Shown piece after piece: positions 1 through 6,659 of a stretch of DNA of 22,513 nt. The DNA lies in assembly GCA_031399315.1 (NCBI GenBank), contig JANNOS010000001.1, positions 1 to 22,513 on the forward strand, read 5' to 3'. Position 1 is the stretch's first letter; every line of letters starts with the position of its first letter. Position numbers and translations under genes: made by a program. A model generated the notes under the pieces. That model was not told the origin of the DNA and did not search any database. It saw only the letters and a list, made by a program, of their open reading frames with translations. Source of the stretch: Methylotenera_A sp031399315. Lineage in GTDB: Bacteria; Pseudomonadota; Gammaproteobacteria; Burkholderiales; Methylophilaceae.

Positions 1-335
1 TCGTCATCCATACATGGCAAGTCATCGTGTACTAGTGAATAAGCATGAATCATTTCTACGGAAGCTGCTGGAATATCAATTTTTTCTAATTCTGCACCAC
101 AAAATTCACCTGCCGCATAAGCTAGCAACGCGCGTACACGCTTACCGCCCCCCAGTGTTGAATAGCGCATGGCTTCATGCAAACGCATGGGTGAAATAGA
201 CGCGTCTGGTAGGTGTGCGTGAAGTACGCTTTCCATACGCGCTTGCATATCGCTAGACCAAGCCTTGAATTCGCCAGTGTGATTGCTAGTAAGCTTATTC
301 GTATGATGATTTATTTCGGTCATGGGTTGATTCAT
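1..335 (-). CDS. ispA: Polyprenyl synthetase, farnesyl/geranyl diphosphate synthase (partial, 3' end outside window)
   Basis: This is the N-terminal part of a short-chain trans-prenyl diphosphate synthase. The enzyme condenses isopentenyl diphosphate with allylic diphosphates in the cytosol to feed ubiquinone, undecaprenyl and other isoprenoid pathways. The visible residues contain the family signatures: the GGGKRVR basic motif, then HAYSLVHDDLPCMDD, the first aspartate-rich DDxxxxD motif that binds magnesium-diphosphate, right at the window edge. The reading frame stays open to base 1. Two in-frame ATGs are possible, at 335 and 323; I chose 335 because it lies only 4 bases after the xseB stop, as expected for translational coupling. 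The xseB-ispA order is the usual proteobacterial one and often continues into dxs, which would lie outside the window. Confidence 0.93.
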   Translation of the reverse strand, partial: MNQPMTEINHHTNKLTSNHTGEFKAWSSDMQARMESVLHAHLPDASISPMRLHEAMRYSTLGGGKRVRALLAYAAGEFCGAELEKIDIPAASVEMIHAYSLVHDDLPCMDD

Positions 336-339
336 CACA

Positions 340-579
340 TTATTCATTGTCTGGCTCAAATGCAGCTAGTTTGTTGGCATCATTAAGTATGCGTACTTGT
401 TGTTCGGCTTCGGTGAGTGATTTTTGGCAAAGCAGTAATAGCGCTGCGCCACGCTTGTAGGCATTAAGTGACGCTTCTAGCGGTAAATTACCAGCTTCCA
501 TTTGACTCACAATGGTTTCTAACTCGGAAATGGCAGTTTCAAAGTCAGGTAAGTCGTTCGCTTGAGATTTGGCAGTCAC
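340..579 (-). CDS. xseB: Exodeoxyribonuclease VII small subunit
   Basis: This encodes a 79-aa small subunit of exonuclease VII, which joins XseA to degrade single-stranded DNA from both ends. The helical pattern FETAISELETIVSQMEAG followed by LPLEASLNAYKRG and the closing residues PDNE match the XseB family, and the length is close to the E. coli protein (80 aa). The start is a GTG at 577-579 without a clear Shine-Dalgarno sequence. The codons at and before the start lie in an array of about four degenerate 18-bp units. ispA follows after 4 bases, so the two are probably co-transcribed and coupled. Confidence 0.93.
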   Translation of the reverse strand: MTAKSQANDLPDFETAISELETIVSQMEAGNLPLEASLNAYKRGAALLLLCQKSLTEAEQQVRILNDANKLAAFEPDNE

Positions 580-632
580 TTTTGTTTGGCAGTCAGTAGG
601 GGTTTAACAGTCAGCAGGGATTTAGCAGTCAA
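562..632 (-). repeat. Degenerate 17-18 bp tandem repeat overlapping the xseB start
   Basis: Read on the minus strand, four successive units begin TGACTGC or TGACTGT and continue with a TAAA/CAAA-rich stretch. Unit lengths are 18, 18, 17 and about 18 bases. The last unit is the start of xseB itself. Translated in register, the units give LTAKSL, LTVKPL, LTAKQK and VTAKSQ, so the upstream copies look like a former N-terminal coding extension separated from xseB by one missing base in the 17-bp unit. I see no recognisable promoter function in it. Confidence 0.6.
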
Positions 633-708
633 TTTATAGTTTTAATTAGTTTATGAGATTTTAGCAAAACTACGCTTAATTGAGGGTTTTTTATGTGCAT
701 GTGGCTTT

Positions 709-1362
709 TTAGGGCAAAGTCGTGCGCAAAAACGCGCGAATATCATCAATTTCTTCTTGATTAACTGAATGTGCCATTGCGTATTCATGCCATTGAATTT
801 TGTATTGCTGCGTTTGCAATACATCGTAAGAGATGCGGCAAGTACTTAAGGCGATTACGTTATCAAACGTGCCGTGCGCCATAAAAATGGGAGTATGCTG
901 ATTTTCTTTCGCTTTTTCATTTTCTAGTGTGATTTTAAGCGGTAAATAAGTCGATAGTGCCATCACGCCCGCCAATGTTTGCTTGTAGCGTAGTGCTGTT
1001 TGTAGCGCAACTGCCCCGCCTTGCGAAAATCCAGCGATGACGATGCGCTTGGCTGGGATGCCGCGTTCTATTTCACGTTGAATCAAGGTTTCGATATAGG
1101 CTTGTGATTCACGAATGCCTGTATCATCTTCGCGACTACCAGGCGTGAAACTAAAAATATCATACCAAGCACGCATCTCATAACCATTATTGGCAGTTAC
1201 CTTTTTATAGGCGGCGTGTGGCAAAATAAACCTCACATGCGGCAAATTAAGCATGTTTACTACAGGCACAAAATCATTACCATCTGCGCCTAAGCCATGT
1301 AGCCAAATAACGCTGGCCGTTGGCGCGGCGCTAACGCTTATTTCAATTGGGGTGTCGTACAT
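709..1362 (-). CDS. Alpha/beta-hydrolase, carboxylesterase/phospholipase family
   Basis: This 217-aa protein belongs to the carboxylesterase/acyl-protein thioesterase branch of the alpha/beta-hydrolases. The parts of the fold are visible in order: the oxyanion segment VIWLHGLGADGNDF near residues 18-31, the nucleophile elbow GFSQGGA around residue 110, the acid-bearing segment AHGTFDNV and the catalytic histidine in MAHSVNQEE near the C-terminus. There is no signal peptide, so it should be cytosolic. Substrate is not predictable; related proteins hydrolyse short-chain esters. It starts with ATG at 1360-1362. It is not tightly linked to xseB (130-base gap) and faces a divergent gene upstream. 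Confidence 0.87.
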   Translation of the reverse strand: MYDTPIEISVSAAPTASVIWLHGLGADGNDFVPVVNMLNLPHVRFILPHAAYKKVTANNGYEMRAWYDIFSFTPGSREDDTGIRESQAYIETLIQREIERGIPAKRIVIAGFSQGGAVALQTALRYKQTLAGVMALSTYLPLKITLENEKAKENQHTPIFMAHGTFDNVIALSTCRISYDVLQTQQYKIQWHEYAMAHSVNQEEIDDIRAFLRTTLP

Positions 1363-1657
1363 ATGCTGAATACTTTTAATGTTTTGAATTAAAGTGGAAT
1401 CATAGCTTAAAACACGCTATTCATTGGGCGAATTATAAGCTATGCTTAAATTAACAAAAATAACATTAAAATCAAACGATTAAACGAGCATTTATGCACA
1501 CTTGCGCCCAGTTAACTCAGCAGCATCAGGAAAATTTATTTATTGACTTAATCATGCCCGACATCATTGCGGGTAGTTTTTTGGCTGCTAGATTTAGCTA
1601 CTAGATAAGTTAAAAACGTAGCATAAAGTGTAAGACGAACAGAACGAGACGATATTT
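1363..1657. other. Intergenic region between divergent genes
   Basis: This AT-rich 295-base stretch separates the divergent esterase and phosphodiesterase genes and must hold promoters for both. I see no convincing -35/-10 pair, operator or RNA gene. A 36-codon open frame at 1494-1604 lacks a ribosome-binding site and is not called. Confidence 0.5.
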
Positions 1658-2422
1658 ATGCAAATAAAAGTATTAGGTTGTAGTGGCGGAATTGGTGGCA
1701 ATATGCGCACCACATCACTCTTGCTTGATAGCGATGTGTTAATTGACGCTGGCACTGGTGTGGGTGATTTACCGCTTGAGGCTTTGCTAAAAATAGATCA
1801 TATTTTTGTTACACACAGCCATCTCGACCACATTCTTGCTATCCCTTTGCTACTAGATACCGCAATGGGCTTACGTGCCAAACCTATCACGCTGCATGCG
1901 ACGCTGGAAGTGATTAATATTTTAAAGCAGCATGTTTTTAATTGGCTAATTTGGCCAGACTTTAATAAAATCCCTAGCACTGCTTTCCCCTTTTTAGTTT
2001 ATAGTGAAATACGCGTTGGTGAGAATGTAAGCATTAACCATAAAGCCATTACCGCGTTACCAGCCAATCATGTCGTGCCTGCAGTGGGTTATCAAATTGA
2101 TAGTGGTGTGCAAAGTCTTGTATTTACGGGGGATACGGCGGGTAGCATTGAGTTTTGGCAAGTGGTGAATAAAATTAAAAATTTAAAGTATCTCATTATA
2201 GAAACTGCATTTAGTAATGCAGAGGCGCAGTTGGCGGCGCTTTCAAAGCATTTGTGTCCGAATACGCTTGCACAAGAACTGGTGCATTTAAAAAGTACAC
2301 CACAAATATTGATTACACATCTTAAGCCAGGGGAAGATGCGACGATTATGCAAGAAATTGCGGTAAACCCCACCACGTCACATTGCAAAGCTTTACAGCA
2401 TCAACAAATATTAGAACTATAA
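1658..2422 (+). CDS. Metallo-beta-lactamase-fold cyclic-nucleotide phosphodiesterase (class II type)
   Basis: This 254-aa protein has the metallo-beta-lactamase fold typical of class II 3',5'-cyclic-nucleotide phosphodiesterases. The metal-binding HxHxDH motif is intact (H53, H55, D57, H58 in THSHLDHI). Further ligands fit: H138 in ANHVVPAVGY, D159 in FTGDT and H221 in THLKPG. The VGYQI segment and the N-terminal LGCSGGIGGN stretch also fit this subgroup. No signal peptide is present, so it should act in the cytoplasm. The next gene starts 4 bases after its stop and encodes a cyclic-nucleotide-binding protein. That arrangement supports a role in hydrolysing the ligand sensed by its neighbour. 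A generic MBL hydrolase remains possible. Confidence 0.82.
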   Translation: MQIKVLGCSGGIGGNMRTTSLLLDSDVLIDAGTGVGDLPLEALLKIDHIFVTHSHLDHILAIPLLLDTAMGLRAKPITLHATLEVINILKQHVFNWLIWPDFNKIPSTAFPFLVYSEIRVGENVSINHKAITALPANHVVPAVGYQIDSGVQSLVFTGDTAGSIEFWQVVNKIKNLKYLIIETAFSNAEAQLAALSKHLCPNTLAQELVHLKSTPQILITHLKPGEDATIMQEIAVNPTTSHCKALQHQQILEL

Positions 2423-2426
2423 ATAT

Positions 2427-3533
2427 ATGACAGAGAACTATGTGGCAGAAAATAATAAGCCAATCCCCATCGAACAATCTCTGTTGGCACAGTTCGAGCC
2501 AATTGCAAGACTCTCTGCAAATCGCCTAGAAGAGCTTGCGGGCGTGTGTTTTGCAGAACAGATTAGCAAAGATTTAGACCCGACACGCATGTCTAATATT
2601 GGTTTACAAGCGCTTTATGTATTAAAAGGCGATTTGGGCATACGCTATGAAAACGGCAATAAAGTAATTTTGCGCGCAGGCACTGATGCCGCTAAGCACC
2701 CAGTAGATGCCAATAAGCTAAAAATTAGAGATACGATTGCGCTTACACCAATTGAGGTGGTGCGTATCGATTTAGATTTGCTGGATATTATGCTTACGTG
2801 GGATCAGCTCTCTGGTTACCCGCCTGCACAAACACAAAAATCTGTGCATGCGCAAACAGTTAAGCGCGGCTGGAAAATAGATGAAGCGAGTTTTAATGCG
2901 TTTAAATTACAAAACGGCATTTTTGAAAGACTGCCAGCAGCTAATATTGAAACTATGTTTGCGCGTATGGAGCCTATTGAGGTTGAAGCGCGCCAAACCA
3001 TTGTCACGCAAGGGCAAGAGGGTGATTACTATTACCTCATTCAGCAAGGTACAGCACATGTCACACGTGTAAAAGACCCCAATCAGCCGCCAATTATTTT
3101 AGCTGAAATCTCCACAGGTGCTGGCTTTGGCGAAGAAGCATTGGCCTCAGAAAATAAACGCAACGCCACGGTGACTATGCAAACCGATGGCCAACTATTG
3201 CGCTTAAAGAAACAAGACTTTATCGAGCTACTTAAAGCGCCAATTATAAGCACCGTAAATATGGCAGAAGCTAAAGCCAAAGTGGCTGATGGCGCAACGT
3301 GGCTAGATGTGCGTTTTGAGTCAGAATATACCTATCATCATATTGAAGGCGCAATTAACGCGCCTTTGCACGAACTACGCAGCTATATTTCACAACTTGA
3401 TAATACAGGTGAGTACATTGTGTATTGCCAAACGGGGCGCCGTAGTAGCGCCGCCGCATTTATTTTGGCGCAGTTTGGATTTAAGGCGCTGGTGTTAGAA
3501 GGCGGTACGCGCGGGGCTAGTCAAGACAAATAA
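2427..3533 (+). CDS. Cyclic-nucleotide-binding / rhodanese fusion protein
   Basis: This is a 368-aa multidomain protein. Residues about 20-135 resemble a degenerate cNMP-binding fold (LQALYVLKGDLGIRYENG, then IALTPIEVVRID) but lack the phosphate-binding cassette. Residues about 160-275 form a second, intact domain: EGDYYYLIQQG, then GFGEEAL and R245 in KRNATV, where the glutamate and arginine are the usual cNMP contacts. Residues about 278-364 form a rhodanese domain with the active-site loop CQTGRRS (C334). There is no helix-turn-helix, so it is not a classical CRP-type regulator. It follows the phosphodiesterase gene by 4 bases. The inferred role is a sulfurtransferase or persulfide carrier gated by cAMP or cGMP; this is not proven by the sequence. 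Confidence 0.85.
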   Translation: MTENYVAENNKPIPIEQSLLAQFEPIARLSANRLEELAGVCFAEQISKDLDPTRMSNIGLQALYVLKGDLGIRYENGNKVILRAGTDAAKHPVDANKLKIRDTIALTPIEVVRIDLDLLDIMLTWDQLSGYPPAQTQKSVHAQTVKRGWKIDEASFNAFKLQNGIFERLPAANIETMFARMEPIEVEARQTIVTQGQEGDYYYLIQQGTAHVTRVKDPNQPPIILAEISTGAGFGEEALASENKRNATVTMQTDGQLLRLKKQDFIELLKAPIISTVNMAEAKAKVADGATWLDVRFESEYTYHHIEGAINAPLHELRSYISQLDNTGEYIVYCQTGRRSSAAAFILAQFGFKALVLEGGTRGASQDK

Positions 3534-3542
3534 AGTAAAATT

Positions 3543-3587
3543 AATATGCCCTGCGACCCGCTTAGATACTGCCTTGCAGAGCATATT
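3543..3587. terminator. Hairpin between convergent genes, probable bidirectional terminator
   Basis: Arms 3543-3554 and 3576-3587 pair over 12 positions with one C/A mismatch. On the plus strand a TTATTATTATTTT tract follows, and A-rich sequence on the left gives a T-rich tail for the minus strand. It lies between the stops of the rhodanese fusion gene and the O-ligase gene. The arm core ATGCCCTGC / GCAGAGCAT recurs in a second hairpin at 16448-16486. Confidence 0.65.
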
Positions 3588-3612
3588 TTATTATTATTTT
3601 AATCGTATGAAG

Positions 3613-5040
3613 TTACTTTGTTTCTCGCCAGAAACGTGGACCAGCCGCGGTGTAGCCCATCGAAAATCCTTTTTCATTGCCAGATAGACCCTTCACTACC
3701 TCGGGCAAAGTCGACCATATCATGGCTAGTAAAACCAACCCAGCGAGTATTGGGCGAATCTTTGATTTAACATTTGCATCTATAATATTTGATGTGCGGT
3801 CGTAGGTGTAGTGCCCAATCATTAAGCCAATCACTGTAAACATCAACACTTGACTGATAGGTGTGACTATCACGCCATCTACCATTGAATAAGCGGCATT
3901 CATGGTGATGGTAAAAAACAAGATGATTGCTAGCTGACCGTCTAATTTACTGTGGTTTTTGACAGTGTTGGTATTAAATTTCTTAAACCAGCAATTCAAG
4001 CCATAAACTACGATAGTTAATACAATCAAAGCAGCGGGCAGTCCAAATTCGGCTGCCAGTTGTAACACGCTATTGTGCGGGTGAGCATTACTTTGATTAT
4101 GCCAAGCAAAATGCATTGGTCCTGCGCCAAAAATTGGAAACTCTCTAATAAGTGTGATTGCTTGGCTCCATAAACCTATCCTGTCGTTCGAGGTTTCTCT
4201 CATGACTGTGCCTGTTACCAAGTTGTATTGAAGCATGGCAGGTATGGCTTTAAATAAGAGGGCATAGCCTAAAAAACCAGTAGTGATTTGAATCAATTGC
4301 TGCTGCAAAAACGGCCAGGCATGCTTTTGATAAACAAGCGCTGTCGCCAGCATGGCTACAAGCCAAGCCAGCAATACACCGCGTGAGGCTGAATAAAACA
4401 GTAACACCCACCAGCAAGTCAGCGCAATTAGTAGCCAAATACGCACATTATTTTTGAGATTATTCATTAATAAAGGTAAACAAATTAAGCCCAAACCCCA
4501 TAATTGGTATTGATTGAATGATCGAATATTAGTGAATCCAGTGAATGGAAAAGGCCAATGTAATGGTGTTTTAAAAACTGTTGCAGTGATATAACCAGTA
4601 TAAAAAGACAACATGTAAAGCAGAATGCTTGCCCACAAGGCATAAGTTAATTGCTTGAAAAATACTTGTTTTTCTTCGTTAAGTAAGCGCGCAACAAACA
4701 ACGCTAAGTAGCATAAGCCAGCAAACACGCTGGTTTCTATCAATGCGTATCTTGGGGATTGCGCTAAACTACAAGAAACGATAGCGAGCCCAATTAACGC
4801 AAGAAACACATTGCGGATTTTGTATGTGATGTGTGCTTGCTTAGTAGAATGAGTAAGTCCAATTACCATGGCATCTAGCAACACAAAACTAAGCAATAAT
4901 AGTTCTAACAGGCGCTGTCTATCATTAAACCAGATAATCCATTTAGGCATAAATTGAACGCTAGGCAAAAATGTAACTAGCGCAATAAAGGTTAACAAAG
5001 CAAGCGTTTGCAATAACTTATACGATTGGATGTTTTGCAC
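3613..5040 (-). CDS. O-antigen ligase-like membrane protein, probable pilin O-oligosaccharyltransferase (PglL/TfpO type)
   Basis: This 475-aa integral membrane protein has about eleven to twelve hydrophobic segments. Its large periplasmic loop carries the Wzy_C hallmark GAGPMHFAWH followed by HPHNSVLQLAAEFG, whose histidines are the conserved catalytic residues of WaaL/PglL-type ligases. Such enzymes transfer lipid-linked glycans to lipid A or to serine/threonine of proteins. The gene lies directly downstream of pilA on the same strand, the position of tfpO/pilO in Pseudomonas, so pilin glycosylation is the most likely role. The start is GTG at 5038-5040 with no obvious Shine-Dalgarno sequence. 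A pilA terminator lies about 90 bases upstream, so expression needs read-through or a weak promoter in the gap. A lipopolysaccharide ligase or polymerase cannot be excluded. Confidence 0.8.
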   Translation of the reverse strand: MQNIQSYKLLQTLALLTFIALVTFLPSVQFMPKWIIWFNDRQRLLELLLLSFVLLDAMVIGLTHSTKQAHITYKIRNVFLALIGLAIVSCSLAQSPRYALIETSVFAGLCYLALFVARLLNEEKQVFFKQLTYALWASILLYMLSFYTGYITATVFKTPLHWPFPFTGFTNIRSFNQYQLWGLGLICLPLLMNNLKNNVRIWLLIALTCWWVLLFYSASRGVLLAWLVAMLATALVYQKHAWPFLQQQLIQITTGFLGYALLFKAIPAMLQYNLVTGTVMRETSNDRIGLWSQAITLIREFPIFGAGPMHFAWHNQSNAHPHNSVLQLAAEFGLPAALIVLTIVVYGLNCWFKKFNTNTVKNHSKLDGQLAIILFFTITMNAAYSMVDGVIVTPISQVLMFTVIGLMIGHYTYDRTSNIIDANVKSKIRPILAGLVLLAMIWSTLPEVVKGLSGNEKGFSMGYTAAGPRFWRETK

Positions 5041-5130
5041 GATGATTAGTTTGTTTCTAATGATTTAGTTAGATTGAAAAAATAGCACACATGCTAATAA
5101 AACGATAGCGTGCTAAAACTGATAGACAAT

Positions 5131-5156
5131 AAAAAAGAGGCCGAAGCCTCTTTTTT
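5131..5156 (-). terminator. pilA Rho-independent terminator with UUCG tetraloop
   Basis: On the minus strand an 11-bp perfect stem, AAAAAAGAGGC, closes on a TTCG loop and ends in a TTTTTT run. The C(UUCG)G tetraloop is unusually stable. It lies 25 bases after the pilA stop and should separate highly expressed pilA from the ligase gene. Confidence 0.93.
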
Positions 5157-5180
5157 ATCACAATTAAGCAGTGTCACGAA

Positions 5181-5546
5181 TTAGCTTAGATCGCAGTTAC
5201 CTGTGTCAACTGGACAACTTACGCCAGCACCAGTACCGTTGGTAATAGTGGCAGCAATGGTAGAACCTGCAGCAGGGAGTGTACCAGCTGCACCAGTTAA
5301 AGCAGTAGCTGGAGTAATTGTTGCACAAGCTGTTGGGGTAATAGTAGGTAGTAGGTTGACGTCTTGATTCGCTACTGCTGCTGTAACAGCACGTGCTGCG
5401 CCAGTTGCTTCAGCTAGACAGGCAGTATCTCTTGATTTTTCTGTATAGGCATTATACTGAGGCAATGCAACTGCAGCCAAAATACCGATAATTGCAATAA
5501 CAATCATTAACTCGATTAAGGTAAAACCTTTTTGAATTTGTTTCAT
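5181..5546 (-). CDS. pilA: Type IV major pilin
   Basis: This encodes a 121-aa type IVa prepilin. A short positively charged leader ends in KG, followed by FTLIELMIVIAIIGILAAVA: prepilin peptidase cleaves after G7 and the mature protein starts with N-methylphenylalanine, with E5 conserved. The head domain is small and rich in Ala, Thr and Gly. Four cysteines are present (43, 74, 111, 118); C111 and C118 enclose a short C-terminal loop, followed only by Asp-Leu-Ser. The ATG at 5544-5546 has a good AAAGGA site about 7 bases upstream. A sigma-54 promoter lies roughly 90 bases upstream and a strong terminator follows. The downstream O-ligase suggests that this pilin is glycosylated. Confidence 0.95.
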   Translation of the reverse strand: MKQIQKGFTLIELMIVIAIIGILAAVALPQYNAYTEKSRDTACLAEATGAARAVTAAVANQDVNLLPTITPTACATITPATALTGAAGTLPAAGSTIAATITNGTGAGVSCPVDTGNCDLS

Positions 5547-5634
5547 TGTTCATTTCCTTTATAAAAAAATTTAGTATTACTAGATTAGTATTTACACACC
5601 AGAAGTAGTTAATACCAGTGCTTGCAGTAGTATT

Positions 5635-5651
5635 AGCAACGGCTGTGCCAA
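5635..5651 (-). promoter_or_regulatory. Sigma-54 promoter of pilA
   Basis: The minus strand reads TTGGCACAGCCGTTGCT. It has the -24 GG and -12 GC elements with exactly 10 bases between them, matching the TGGCAC-N5-TTGC consensus perfectly. Transcription should start near 5624, giving a leader of about 75-80 bases. Sigma-54 control with the PilS/PilR pair is the known mode of pilA regulation in several proteobacteria. Those regulators are not in this window. Confidence 0.9.
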
Positions 5652-5741
5652 TATTGAGATGTGACTATCTAACTAACTGATTTTTATATATAAAATATTT
5701 ATAAGCCGAAAAGTAATGGCGAATTTTATGTTTTAGGCGTT

Positions 5742-5769
5742 GAAAAAGCGGGTTTTAACCCGCTTTTTC
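5742..5769. terminator. Perfect 13-bp hairpin terminator
   Basis: Arms 5742-5754 (GAAAAAGCGGGTT) and 5757-5769 pair perfectly over 13 bases with a 2-base centre, and the arm ends in a TTTTT run on either strand. It lies downstream of the MxaD-like gene on the minus strand and upstream of the pilA promoter region, so it should stop transcription coming from the MxaD-like/propeller genes. Confidence 0.88.
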
Positions 5770-5914
5770 TACAATTTAACTGACAATTTGTGTCACAGTT
5801 TACCAATTACGTCACCTGTCAGTAGTGACTTTTACCAAAACTTCCACCAAGGTTTTTTGCTGATATTTGCATTGGCATTGTCAGCACTGCTTGCCGCCCC
5901 AGTGACGGCTTTAG

Positions 5915-6454
5915 TTACTTTGAGTTTTCGGCGGCCTTTTTCAAACCCGCTAAACCGCTATCAAACACACCAGTAATAAAGTTTACTGCTGTTTCATCAT
6001 CTTGACCTGCTGGAATAGGTGGGTTTAACTTATAAGTGCGGTAAAAACGACCAACCCATGTAACGGTAGACTCGCCTGCACCTGGACCAGCGGCCACTGT
6101 CATAAATGCGTTGTAATCTGCTACTGGCGCAACACCACTTACAATTTCATATTTCATTTTCATTGTTGCATCATCTGCACTGCGAAGTTTTTCATAGATA
6201 TCACCGCCAGATTTTAATGTGAGCGTTCTAAAAGTTTCATCGCCTTTTTTCTCTAATTTGGTGCTGGCAATGCCTGGGTGCCAAGTATGCATGTTGCCAA
6301 AATCTTTTACAATCGCCCATACTTTTGCAGGGGCTGCTTTAATGACAATGGTTTTTTCAACCTTTTGTGGGCTTGGGCCGTGCGCCGCTGCAACAGGCAC
6401 AAAAGCTAGGTTTGGCAAAATGGTTAATGCTAATAAAGCTAAAAACTTATTCAT
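5915..6454 (-). CDS. MxaD-like SRPBCC-fold periplasmic protein, 3' end possibly frameshifted
   Basis: As read, this is a 179-aa protein with a signal peptide (hydrophobic residues 4-22, likely cleavage near VAAA-H) and an SRPBCC/polyketide-cyclase-type domain (IVIKAAPAKVWAIVKDFGNM, HPGIASTKLE). MxaD of methylotrophs, which supports methanol dehydrogenase electron transfer, has this build, and a beta-propeller gene of the PQQ-associated type lies directly upstream. After the stop at 5915-5917 the -1 frame stays open to a TAA at 5832-5834. That frame encodes VTKAVTGAASSADNANA followed by KKPWWKFW, which looks like a real tail. A single A lost from an AAAA run at about 5918 would explain it; the full product would be about 207 aa. 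A GGAG site precedes the ATG, and a TATAAT lies about 45 bases upstream. Confidence 0.8.
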   Translation of the reverse strand: MNKFLALLALTILPNLAFVPVAAAHGPSPQKVEKTIVIKAAPAKVWAIVKDFGNMHTWHPGIASTKLEKKGDETFRTLTLKSGGDIYEKLRSADDATMKMKYEIVSGVAPVADYNAFMTVAAGPGAGESTVTWVGRFYRTYKLNPPIPAGQDDETAVNFITGVFDSGLAGLKKAAENSK

Positions 6455-6575
6455 TGAATATCTCCAAATGGTGATGCTATAAAAAAATACAACACATTAT
6501 TATAAATCAGTTGCGGCAATCTGCACACGCTTTAGACAACGCTTGTTGTTGCTTGGCGTTGACGGGGTGTTTTTG

Positions 6576-6659
6576 TTATTGCAATATAAACCGTGCTTTT
6601 TATTGTTCGGATAATATAAATTGTGCACTTTATTGTTCGGACAATATAAATTGTCCGAA
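6576..6659 (-). repeat. Tandem duplication of the beta-propeller gene's 3' end including its stop codon
   Basis: On the minus strand the last 30 bases of the propeller gene (encoding GQFILSEQ-stop) are followed in the same frame by a second 30-base copy, again encoding QFILSEQ-stop. A third, 24-base degenerate copy encodes RFILQ-stop. Stops fall at 6630-6632, 6600-6602 and 6576-6578. The first unit also contains a 7-bp hairpin, GGACAAT / ATTGTCC. Confidence 0.85.

Noticed and set aside
1494..1604. 36-codon open frame between the divergent esterase and phosphodiesterase genes
   Set aside because: No Shine-Dalgarno sequence, no recognisable protein features, and chance open frames of this length are common in AT-rich sequence.
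5740..5976. 78-codon plus-strand frame upstream of the MxaD-like gene end
   Set aside because: It starts in the terminator hairpin and runs opposite the probable frameshifted tail of the MxaD-like gene; nothing protein-like was seen.
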